A stretch of 7,671 nt of DNA, taken from positions 1 through 7,671 of the forward strand of contig JAMDDG010000092.1 of the NCBI GenBank assembly GCA_023488865.1. The letters are read 5' to 3'. How positions within the stretch are numbered: position 1 is the first letter of the stretch; each line of letters begins with the position of its first letter. A program made the translations under genes and the position numbers. The stretch comes from Bacteroidota bacterium. Lineage in GTDB: Bacteria > Bacteroidota > Bacteroidia > Bacteroidales > Prolixibacteraceae. Under the pieces are notes generated by a model, which saw only the letters and a program-made list of their open reading frames with translations, had not been told where the DNA came from and did not search any database. Of the stretch, positions 1 through 5,057 are shown piece by piece.

Positions 1-106
1 TCACCTTTCAAACCGGCTTCCGCAAACCCAGATAGCAGCCTTTTTAGGTATTTCCCCCGAATTTTTAAGCCGCATACGAAACAACAGCACCAAGCCAAAG
101 GCTTAA
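1..106 (+). CDS. Crp/Fnr-family transcriptional regulator, C-terminal fragment
   Basis: Reading from base 2, an open frame runs into the window and stops at TAA 104-106. Its 34 residues include RLPQTQIAAFLGISPEFLSR followed by IRNN. This matches the recognition-helix end of the winged helix-turn-helix in Bacteroidota Crp/Fnr regulators, where the usual pattern is 'R.PQ..IA..LGI.PE.LSRIR'. Such proteins bind DNA as dimers, with an N-terminal cyclic-nucleotide-like sensor domain that lies outside this window. The gene ends about 100 bases before the oxidoreductase start on the same strand. Regulators of this type often sit beside the gene they control, so it may regulate that gene; this is inference. 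The family call rests on this short segment only. Confidence 0.72.
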   Translation, partial: HLSNRLPQTQIAAFLGISPEFLSRIRNNSTKPKA

Positions 107-157
107 ACTACATCAATACTATTTCTTGATAAAGTTTATTGGAAAACGAACCCTTTC

Positions 158-163
158 AGGAGG
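158..163 (+). promoter_or_regulatory. Shine-Dalgarno-like AGGAGG before the oxidoreductase gene
   Basis: A perfect AGGAGG lies 9 nt before an in-frame TTG (173) and 42 nt before the ATG at 206. Bacteroidota rarely use strong Shine-Dalgarno sites, so this may be chance. If it is used, it supports the longer TTG-initiated form of the protein. No other gene start in the window has a comparable motif. Confidence 0.35.
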
Positions 164-205
164 ATATTTGCATTGTCAAATTATTCATTAACAAAAAGAA
201 ATAGT

Positions 206-856
206 ATGTCAATCACAAAAAAAGTAGCCGTAATAGGCTTGGGCAATATCGGAAAGGTAGTTGCTACAAATCTTGTAAAAGGAAATCGTCCCGTTATCCT
301 TGCCAGCAGAAAATTAGAAGACGCAAAATCACTGGCTCAAAAATTGGGAGATCATGCAACACCCGCTGAAACATTGGTTGCAATTAAGGAAGCCGACATT
401 ATTGTATTGTCTGTTTGGTTCGATACAATCAAAGAATTTTTGTCAAAATATGCTTCGGAATTGCAGGGTAAGATTATCGTTGACCCTTCCAATCCGATTG
501 CACCTGACGATAACGGCGGTTTCAAAAAAATAATTGGCGAAAAAGAATCCGCAGGTCAGCTTATTGCAGCAGTACTTCCCAAAGGTGCGAAACTGGCAAA
601 AGCATTGGGAACATTGAGTGCAGCTTCACTTGCAAACGCAGCGTTTCAAAAACCAGAAGCCGCAGTATTGTTCTATGCAACAGACGATACAAGCGTTAAC
701 GCAGACATTGAACAACTAATTCATGATAACGGCTTTGAACCTATAAGGGTTGGAGGGTTAGACCAATCCATTAGAATAGAAGTATTTGGGGACCTGCACG
801 AATTCGGAGCATTAGGCAAAACTGTAACAGTTGCTGAGGCGAAAGCAAGACTTTAA
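206..856 (+). CDS. NAD(P)-binding oxidoreductase, F420-dependent NADP reductase-like (COG2085)
   Basis: This is a cytosolic Rossmann-fold protein of about 216 residues. The dinucleotide-binding loop GLGNIG is at residues 11-16, directly after the first beta strand (KKVAVI). It is followed by ILASRK, where Ser-Arg at the end of the second strand usually selects NADPH. The segment VDPSNPIAPDDNG and the overall length fit the COG2085 'predicted dinucleotide-binding enzyme' group, related to the F420-dependent NADP oxidoreductase domain. Members outside F420-producing organisms have unknown substrates, so none is named. I chose ATG 206 because the Rossmann strand normally begins near the N-terminus. 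An in-frame TTG at 173 would add 11 residues and lies 9 nt after AGGAGG (158-163), so it cannot be excluded. The upstream neighbour is the Crp/Fnr fragment; a hairpin follows at 880-911. Confidence 0.82.
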   Translation: MSITKKVAVIGLGNIGKVVATNLVKGNRPVILASRKLEDAKSLAQKLGDHATPAETLVAIKEADIIVLSVWFDTIKEFLSKYASELQGKIIVDPSNPIAPDDNGGFKKIIGEKESAGQLIAAVLPKGAKLAKALGTLSAASLANAAFQKPEAAVLFYATDDTSVNADIEQLIHDNGFEPIRVGGLDQSIRIEVFGDLHEFGALGKTVTVAEAKARL

Positions 857-879
857 TGGTCATATAAATTATCTAATTC

Positions 880-911
880 AATGAGCCAATAACTTACGCT
901 ATTGGCTCATT
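880..911 (+). terminator. 12-bp perfect hairpin between the oxidoreductase gene and panB
   Basis: AATGAGCCAATA (880-891) pairs perfectly with TATTGGCTCATT (900-911) around the 8-nt loop ACTTACGC. It sits 24 bases after the oxidoreductase stop codon and about 60 bases before panB, where a terminator would be expected. The bases that follow are A-rich (CATCAAAAAAAC), with no T tract. It is therefore not a classical intrinsic terminator and may act by stabilising the 3' end of the mRNA. Confidence 0.5.
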
Positions 912-972
912 CATCAAAAAAACAAAGAGTAATGATCAAGACAAAACCAACCAGATATTGACACAAAGAATT

Positions 973-1799
973 ATGTCTACAGCAACAGAAAACGTTGAAA
1001 GAAAAGTTACTACACACCGTCTGAAGGAAATGAAAAGTAATGGCGAAAAAATATCAATGCTTACCGCTTACGATTATTCAATGGCTTCCATTATAGACCA
1101 CGCAGGTATAGATGTTATTTTGGTTGGCGACTCTGCCTCGAACGTCATGGCTGGAAACATAACAACTTTGCCAATGACCATTGAACAAATGATTTACCAC
1201 GGCAGTTTTGTTATGAAAGCAGTAAAACGTGCATTGGTTGTAGTTGATATGCCGTTTGGAACTTGTTCGGGCAATCCTGCCCTTTCACTTGAAGCGGCCA
1301 TTAGGATTATGAAAGAAACAGGGGCTGACACTTTAAAAATTGAAGGAGGGGAAGAGATAATTGAAGACATCAGTAAAATTGTTAACGCGGGCATTCCAGT
1401 GATGGGACACTTGGGGTTAATGCCTCAATTAATCAACAAATATGGCACGTATACCGTAAGAGCAAAAGAGAGAAAGAGGAATCGGAAAAATTAATCAATG
1501 ACGCGTTGCTTTTAGAAAAGGGAGGGTGTTATGCGGTAACACTGGAAAAAATTCCTGCAAAATTAGCTCAGGAAATAACCGCCAAACTATCAATCCCCAC
1601 TATTGGAATCGGGGCAGGAACTTACGTGGATGGACAAGTATTGGTAATGCACGATATGTTGGGCATTACCAAAGGATTTTCACCCAAATTTTTAAGGCGT
1701 TATGCGGATTTACAAGCAATCATTTTTGATGCCGTTTCAAATTACATTAAAGACGTAAAGGCTGCAGATTTTCCTAACGATAATGAATCTTATCATTAG
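973..1799 (+). pseudogene. panB: panB, 3-methyl-2-oxobutanoate hydroxymethyltransferase, interrupted by a frameshift
   Basis: PanB transfers a hydroxymethyl group from methylene-tetrahydrofolate to 2-oxoisovalerate, giving ketopantoate for pantothenate and CoA synthesis. The first frame from ATG 973 covers the N-terminal TIM-barrel half. It contains VGDSASNVMAG (Asp53), VVVDMPFG (Asp92) and LKIEGG (Lys122, Glu124), matching the metal- and substrate-binding residues of the family. After codon 1468-1470 that frame reads RKRNRKN and stops at 1494. The frame starting at 1473 continues KEESEKLI..., then LEKIPAKLA (the expected catalytic Glu), IGIGAG, GQVLVMHDMLG and a normal C-terminus ending at 1799. 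Removing two bases of the AG run near 1468-1472 gives 274 residues, close to the usual length of about 270. The shift is either a recent mutation or a sequence error. An in-frame TTG at 958 is a possible but less likely start. Confidence 0.88.
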
Positions 1800-1994
1800 C
1801 GTCTTAACCCCCGATAAATTGGACAGTTTTTCAAAAGTACGATTATTTATGATTCATATTTTCGTTTAAAATTAAACAAAACCCCGTGCCGATTTTTTCA
1901 GCACAAAACCCACAAAATCCCTCAAATCCTGGCGTCTTCCTGGCATAAAACAAAAAACACCTGCAAGTCATCCTTGTAAGTATTTGATTCTATG

Positions 1995-2053
1995 GGTGGG
2001 CCCAGTATGGCATGATCAAACGCCCCCGGATTATGAGTGAGAGGTCTAACCCA
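1995..2053 (-). pseudogene. Decayed 3' fragment of a CAT-anticodon tRNA (copy 1)
   Basis: Read on the minus strand, the segment gives GGTTAGACC, then an anticodon-loop sequence CTCATAA (anticodon CAT), a G-rich variable-loop region, a T-arm-like stretch and the acceptor end ACTGGGCCCACC. This order and spacing match the 3' two-thirds of a tRNA for Met or Ile2 with a GGGCCC acceptor stem. The 5' half (acceptor 5' strand and most of the D arm) is absent. The anticodon stem is mispaired, and the T-loop reads ATCATGC where TTCGAxx is expected, so it cannot be a working tRNA. Met versus Ile2 cannot be decided from this remnant. Confidence 0.6.
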
Positions 2054-2061
2054 TTTTGGGA

Positions 2062-2125
2062 TTCCACTGGTTAACACTGGTTGTTATTTACACTTTTTAT
2101 TTTCCACTGGTTGATACTGGTTGTT
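2062..2125. repeat. ACTGGTT 10-mer tandem blocks, copy 1
   Basis: Two short arrays of the 10-base word ACTGGTTRAY sit in repeat copy 1. Each starts with CCACTGGTT and ends with ACTGGTTGTT, and they are separated by ATTTACACTTTTTATTT. Both arrays hold two units. The matching region of copy 2 holds three units and two units, so unit number varies between the copies. Confidence 0.8.
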
Positions 2126-2196
2126 GGAAATCCTGGCGGATCTCCTGGCGGGGTTATTTCCTTCAATTAACTGTACAAAGAAAGGATTTGCAATTT

Positions 2197-2541
2197 TCAA
2201 TAATCAGCCAACAACGAAATAATTTTCTCTTTCAATGGTTGAAGTTCTGTTTCAATCGTGGCCCAGATTATCTCGTCTTTGATTTGATAATAGCCATGTA
2301 CAAGAATATGGCGCATTCCAATCATATCCTCCCACTCAATTGATGGATGATTAACTTTAAACTCCTTAGTCAAAAGATAAGCGGCCTCACCTACAATCTC
2401 TATGTTTTTTATTACAGCAAATCGAAGCATTTTATCATTCCTGAATACTTCGAAAGTTTTACCACCTGTAAATTCAAAAATATTGTCAATGGCCTCTATC
2501 ATATGATTCAGCCTTTCCCTATCCCTGGGTTTTTCTCTCAT
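2197..2541 (-). CDS. hepT: HepT-like HEPN ribonuclease toxin (DUF86)
   Basis: This 114-residue, mostly helical protein belongs to the HepT/DUF86 group of HEPN RNases, which cleave RNA when not restrained by their partner nucleotidyltransferase. The hallmark R-x4-H-x-Y active-site motif is intact at Arg77-His82-Tyr84 (RHILVHGY). The family segment NIEIVGEAAYLL lies at residues 46-57. In studied HepT proteins the motif tyrosine is the residue modified with AMP by MntA. The gene is on the minus strand and overlaps the end of mntA by 23 bases, so the two are probably translationally coupled with the antitoxin first. The length is normal for the family and nothing suggests inactivation. It lies between the two direct copies of the composite repeat. 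Confidence 0.9.
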   Translation of the reverse strand: MREKPRDRERLNHMIEAIDNIFEFTGGKTFEVFRNDKMLRFAVIKNIEIVGEAAYLLTKEFKVNHPSIEWEDMIGMRHILVHGYYQIKDEIIWATIETELQPLKEKIISLLADY

Positions 2542-2821
2542 AGATTAAAATTTTATCCATCTCTGCACTACCGACAGCAAAAGGTTTTAATTGTCCTTCT
2601 TCTACTAAATCAACCTTTTTACCGGTTAGCTTTCGTAAGTCATTGATAATATGAACATATTTCATCAAAGTAACCTTTGAATCAGAACTAAAGTTGACCA
2701 ATATGTCCAGGTCACTATTCCGGTTTTCTTCTGAACGGGCATAAGATCCAAATATCCAAGCCTTTTCAACTGGTTGGCTTGCAAAATACTGAGATAGTTT
2801 ATTTACGATCGTTCTGTTCAT
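2519..2821 (-). CDS. mntA: MntA-like minimal nucleotidyltransferase antitoxin
   Basis: This 100-residue minimal nucleotidyltransferase is the antitoxin partner of hepT. The catalytic signature G-S-x10-D-x-D is complete: Gly25-Ser26, then Asp37-Leu-Asp39 (GSYARSEENRNSDLDIL). A third acidic residue, Asp71 in KKVDLVEE, fits the remaining metal ligand. Characterised MntA enzymes neutralise HepT by attaching AMP to its active-site tyrosine. The minus-strand ATG at 2819-2821 follows an A-rich leader. A TAATTTTG element (2842-2835 on the minus strand) fits the -7 consensus TAnnTTTG, but no clear upstream TTG partner is seen and the leader would be only a few bases long. Upstream lies an inverted repeat (2850-2900) that could be an operator. 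Confidence 0.9.
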   Translation of the reverse strand: MNRTIVNKLSQYFASQPVEKAWIFGSYARSEENRNSDLDILVNFSSDSKVTLMKYVHIINDLRKLTGKKVDLVEEGQLKPFAVGSAEMDKILIYERKTQG

Positions 2822-2849
2822 GATACCTTTTTTACAAAATTAACAAAAT

Positions 2850-2900
2850 CAAACCACATTAGTTGATTCCACCTCAATAATGTATTGATCAAGTGGTTTG
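2850..2900. promoter_or_regulatory. Inverted repeat upstream of mntA, possible operator
   Basis: CAAACCAC (2850-2857) is mirrored by GTGGTTTG (2893-2900), with 35 bases between the arms. The palindrome TTGATCAA (2885-2892) abuts the right arm. The block starts 29 bases before the mntA ATG, read leftward, which suits an autoregulatory site of a toxin-antitoxin operon. It could also mark the edge of the inserted module. No binding protein can be inferred. Confidence 0.35.
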
Positions 2901-2906
2901 TCAGTC

Positions 2907-2962
2907 CGTCTTAAATTAAACAAAGCCCTGTGCTGTTTATTCCGGACCCCGGAATTTATAGG
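2907..2962. repeat. Small repeat fragment with hairpin and possible IS-end remnant
   Basis: Bases 2907-2933 (TTAAATTAAACAAAGCCCTG and its flanks) resemble 1863-1890 of repeat copy 1, so this is a broken piece of the same family. It is followed by a perfect 7-bp hairpin, ATTCCGG-ACC-CCGGAAT (2939-2955), and then TTATAGGACAC. Read on the minus strand, the latter gives TGTCCTATAAATTCCGGGG, the style of sequence seen at insertion-sequence ends. No transposase gene is present. Confidence 0.4.
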
Positions 2963-3038
2963 ACACGATGCTCCTGTCTTAACCCCCCGATAAATTGGAC
3001 ATTTCTTCAAAATGAGCTAAGATTAATGAACTCTCTAA

Positions 3039-3058
3039 TTCGTTTAAATTTAAACGAA
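3039..3058. repeat. Perfect 20-bp palindrome TTCGTTTAAA/TTTAAACGAA
   Basis: The 20 bases TTCGTTTAAATTTAAACGAA form a perfect palindrome. Related forms occur at 1861-1880 (imperfect) and 4961-4980 (8-bp arms with an AAAA loop). It is therefore a recurring part of the repeat family and not a chance site. Confidence 0.8.
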
Positions 3059-3173
3059 CATCTGTCGCAGATTTTTTCAGCACAAAACCCACAAAATCCC
3101 CAAAATCCTGGCGTCTTCCTGGCGTAAAAAACAAAACACCTACAAGTCCGCCTTGTAAGTATTTGATTTTGAG

Positions 3174-3233
3174 GGTGGGTCCAGCAGGGCATGATCCTAC
3201 GACCCCCTGATTATGAGTGGGAGGTCTAAACCA
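3174..3233 (-). pseudogene. Decayed 3' fragment of a CAT-anticodon tRNA (copy 2)
   Basis: This copy is closer to a real tRNA than the one in copy 1. The minus strand gives GGTTTAGACC, a loop with CTCATAATCAGGGGGTC, then GTAGG-ATCATGC-CCTGC, then TGGACCCACC. The T-arm still forms a 5-bp stem with one mismatch. The T-loop has lost the T54 and A58 bases needed for the tRNA fold, and the anticodon stem has two mismatches. The CC of a CCA tail seems to survive at the 3' end. The loop ATCATGC is shared with copy 1, so the decay came before the duplication. Confidence 0.65.
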
Positions 3234-3240
3234 TTTCCAT

Positions 3241-3316
3241 TTTCCACTGGTTGATACTGGTTAACACTGGTTGTCATTTTCACTTTTTATTTTCCACTGG
3301 TTAACACTGGTTGTCA
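3241..3316. repeat. ACTGGTT 10-mer tandem blocks, copy 2
   Basis: The first array has three units (ACTGGTTGAT, ACTGGTTAAC, ACTGGTTGTC) and the second has two. The linker CACTTTTTATTTTCC is the same as in copy 1. The extra unit, and the swapped order of the GAT and AAC variants relative to copy 1, point to slippage or recombination between units. Confidence 0.8.
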
Positions 3317-3391
3317 TAAATCCTGGCGGATTTCCTGGCGGGTTTTATTTTTCCAACTATTTATTTAAAATTAGTCAATAAAGTCGACAAA

Positions 3392-3429
3392 ATATTGCTC
3401 GTTCTGATAGATGTTGCTTTATATTGCTC
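3392..3429. repeat. ATATTGCTC direct repeat before the AlbA_2 gene
   Basis: ATATTGCTC occurs at 3392-3400 and again at 3421-3429, 29 bases apart. The second copy lies inside the promoter spacer, and a related TTGCTTT (3414-3420) lies between them. The positions suit binding sites for a regulator, possibly the downstream protein itself; this is a guess from position only. Confidence 0.3.
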
Positions 3430-3446
3430 TTATATTCTTATTTTTG
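3414..3446 (+). promoter_or_regulatory. Bacteroidota-type sigma promoter before the AlbA_2 gene
   Basis: TATTTTTG (3439-3446) matches the -7 consensus TAnnTTTG of the primary Bacteroidota sigma factor. TTG (3414-3416) lies 22 bases upstream, within the range reported for the -33 element. Transcription would start near 3452 and leave a leader of about 20 bases before ATG 3473. Confidence 0.5.
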
Positions 3447-3472
3447 GGTAAAGTTGCAATAAACACCTCTCA

Positions 3473-4960
3473 ATGTCCCTGCTTTCAAATTTACGCCAAC
3501 AACCAGAAGGTCGCAGACTCGAATTCAAAGAGTCTCTGCCCACCAATTCCGACCTGGTCAAAACCATAATAGCTTTTGCAAATGATGCTGGCGGGGAGTT
3601 ATATATTGGAATTAAGGATAATCCGCGGGAAGTTGTTGGCTTAAAAGAGGATGATTTGCTGGCACTTGAAGAGAAAATAGCCAGTCTCGTTCATGATCTT
3701 TGCAAACCTATTATTTTACCTGAAATATCTTTTTTACAACTAGAAGGTAAACAAATTATCCGCATCCAGGTACATTTGGGAAGTGCTCCACCATACCACC
3801 TGAAAAACAAATCACTCTTTGAAGGTACTTATATTCGGGTGGGTTCAACCAATCGTTTAGCCTCATCTGAAATAATTGCAGAACTTGAACGGCATAAACG
3901 AAATATCTCTTTTGATAGCGAATTGGTTTATTCAAAAACAGTTGAAAAGTTAAATATCACAACGTTTAAAGACTTCTTCAAAGAGAAAACCGGAGAGGAA
4001 TTAACAGTTCAGGCATTGAAAAAATTGGACCTTTTCCGTTCGGAGCAAGGGAAAAACCTCCCGACTTATGCCCTGATCTTGTTGTCGGATGATGAACTAC
4101 AGAAACAATATTTCCCATACTCCAAAATCGAGTGTGCCCGATTTAAAGGCACAATTCCGGGAAATTTCATCGACCAAAAAACCATCGATTTAAACGTAGG
4201 GCTTCAGGCTGAACAAGCCTACCAATTTGTATTGCGTCATATCTCCCAGGGAACTACCGACTATACTGGCGTTTACCGCAATGATAGGTGGGAATACCCA
4301 ATTGTAGCAATACGGGAAGTCTTAAGGAACGCTGTTATTCACCGCGATTATTCACTAACCGGGAAGGACATCAAAATAGCCATTTTCGATGATAAAGTTG
4401 AGATTACTAGTCCTGGTAAGCTTATGCCAACAGTCGATTTCAGCGACATGGAATCCGGTCAGTCTGATATCCGCAACAAAATACTTGCACCAGTATTCAA
4501 AAAACTTCGCATCATTGAGCAATGGGGCAATGGCTTAAAACTAATAGCTGAAGAGTTACAACGCTACCCTGAAATTGCGTTTGACTGGAAAGAGCCTGGT
4601 TTGGCATTTAGGGTAACATTTACAAATATGAATATCAAACTACAGCCAGAGTTACAGCCAGAGTTACAGCCAGAGTTACAGAAGGAATTACAACAAGAGC
4701 TAAAGCAGGAATCACTTTATGGACTTGTATTAAGGCAATTAGAGGGCAGGCAACTTAATACCAAAGAGTTATCTGAAAAAATAGGGCAAAAAGAAATTTC
4801 CGGACAGCTCAGAAAGATCATTCGGAAACTCCATAAAAACCAATTGATTGAAAACTCAATTCCAGATAAGCCCAATCATCCTGCTCAAAAGCATCAGCTT
4901 ACAAACATGGGTAAAATTTTCTTAACCCATTTAATGAAAAGTAAAACAGAAAATAGCTAG
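3473..4960 (+). CDS. AlbA_2 / HATPase_c_4 / winged-helix protein (COG2865-type putative regulator)
   Basis: This 495-residue protein has the domain order of the COG2865 'predicted transcriptional regulator' family, once called divergent AAA-4. The N-terminal Schlafen AlbA_2 domain (about 13-135) has RRLEFKESL and IIAFANDAGGELYIGI, motifs linked to nucleic-acid binding. The central GHKL-like domain (about 275-385) has an N-box, EVLRNAVIHRDY (Asn286), and a glycine motif, QWGNG (350-354), suggesting ATP binding. A glutamine/glutamate-rich linker (390-413) of LQPE-type repeats leads to a C-terminal winged helix (about 420-490) with LNTKELSEKIG. The biological role of the family is poorly known; some members sit beside defence or mobile-element genes. 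ATG 3473 fits both the promoter and the domain start. The gene follows repeat copy 2, and a partial repeat starts at the base after its stop codon. Confidence 0.85.
   Translation: MSLLSNLRQQPEGRRLEFKESLPTNSDLVKTIIAFANDAGGELYIGIKDNPREVVGLKEDDLLALEEKIASLVHDLCKPIILPEISFLQLEGKQIIRIQVHLGSAPPYHLKNKSLFEGTYIRVGSTNRLASSEIIAELERHKRNISFDSELVYSKTVEKLNITTFKDFFKEKTGEELTVQALKKLDLFRSEQGKNLPTYALILLSDDELQKQYFPYSKIECARFKGTIPGNFIDQKTIDLNVGLQAEQAYQFVLRHISQGTTDYTGVYRNDRWEYPIVAIREVLRNAVIHRDYSLTGKDIKIAIFDDKVEITSPGKLMPTVDFSDMESGQSDIRNKILAPVFKKLRIIEQWGNGLKLIAEELQRYPEIAFDWKEPGLAFRVTFTNMNIKLQPELQPELQPELQKELQQELKQESLYGLVLRQLEGRQLNTKELSEKIGQKEISGQLRKIIRKLHKNQLIENSIPDKPNHPAQKHQLTNMGKIFLTHLMKSKTENS
4640..4711 (+). repeat. 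In-frame 12-bp tandem repeat (LQPE units) inside the AlbA_2 gene
   Basis: Six 12-base units run in frame. The first three read CTACAGCCAGAG or TTACAGCCAGAG and encode LQPE; the next three have drifted to LQKE, LQQE and LKQE. The three near-identical units show recent slippage expansion. The result is a flexible or helical linker (residues 390-413) between the ATPase-like domain and the winged helix. Unit gain or loss keeps the frame. Confidence 0.9.
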
Positions 4961-5007
4961 TTCGTTTAAAAATAAACGAAGTTGCATTGTAGATTTTTCA
5001 ATACAAA
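4961..5007. repeat. Partial third copy of the repeat (palindrome end)
   Basis: TTCGTTTA-AAAA-TAAACGAA (4961-4980) forms an 8-bp hairpin and begins at the base right after the AlbA_2 stop codon. The next bases, through AGATTTTTCAATACAAA, align with 3059-3087 of copy 2 (AGATTTTTTCAGCACAAA). The rest of the element, including the tRNA-like part, is missing. It may stabilise the mRNA end, but it has no T tract of a standard terminator. Confidence 0.65.
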
Positions 5008-5057
5008 TATTTTTGAATCCCTTTCGAATGGTGATTTATCTGACCTGCATTTCTGTT

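Larger units (their letters stand above)
1801..2161. repeat. Intergenic composite repeat element, copy 1
   Basis: This stretch holds no credible gene. It is a diverged direct copy of 2976-3354 with the same parts in the same order. These are a left edge GTCTTAACCC..CGATAAATTGGACA, then a TTCGTTTAAA-centred imperfect palindrome (1861-1880), then a 31-nt run (1891-1921) identical to 3070-3100. Next come AATCCTGGCGTCTTCCTGGC, a small CAAG/CTTG hairpin with TTGTAAGTATTTGATT, and a tRNA-like segment (1995-2053, minus strand). Two ACTGGTT tandem blocks (2062-2085, 2101-2125) and a doubled TCCTGGCGG near 2131-2153 finish the copy. It begins 2 bases after the panB stop codon. The short open frames across it are repeat-derived and resemble no known protein. 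Confidence 0.85.
2976..3354. repeat. Intergenic composite repeat element, copy 2
   Basis: This is the second direct copy of the element at 1801-2161 and the better preserved one. Its left edge GTCTTAACCCCCCGATAAAT is followed by the perfect 20-bp palindrome TTCGTTTAAATTTAAACGAA (3039-3058). Next come the 31-nt run shared with copy 1 (3070-3100), AATCCTGGCGTCTTCCTGGC, and the hairpin TACAAG-TCCGC-CTTGTA. The tRNA-like segment (3174-3233, minus strand), ACTGGTT arrays (3241-3275, 3291-3316) and the doubled TCCTGGCGG word near 3321-3343 finish it. Together with 2822-2975 it fills the gene-free 651 bases between mntA and the AlbA_2 gene. Confidence 0.87.

Noticed and set aside
2056..2343. Plus-strand frame over the end of repeat copy 1 and the hepT gene
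   Set aside because: It begins inside the ACTGGTT array and continues antisense to hepT, whose HEPN motif clearly identifies the coding strand.
2347..2646. Plus-strand frame opposite hepT and mntA
   Set aside because: It is antisense to two well-supported genes and has no recognisable protein features.
2930..3127. Open frame ending with Gln-Asn-Pro repeats across repeat copy 2
   Set aside because: The frame is produced by the repeat (ACAAAATCC-type words and TCCTGGCG words). The matching frame in copy 1 is not kept, and such peptide-like intergenic repeats are common in bacterial genomes without being genes.
1995..3233. Functional tRNA genes on the minus strand in the two repeat copies
   Set aside because: The acceptor 5' strand and D arm are missing, the anticodon stems are mispaired and the T-loops have lost conserved bases, so they are called as remnants only.
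1801..3354. CRISPR array
   Set aside because: The repeats are two long diverged copies with variable 10-base words inside. There are no regular repeat-spacer units and no cas genes.
1801..5007. Integron cassette array with attC sites
   Set aside because: The repeat-gene-repeat layout is reminiscent, but no attC-like GTTRRRY/RYYYAAC core sites with cassette-end folding were found, and no integrase is in the window.
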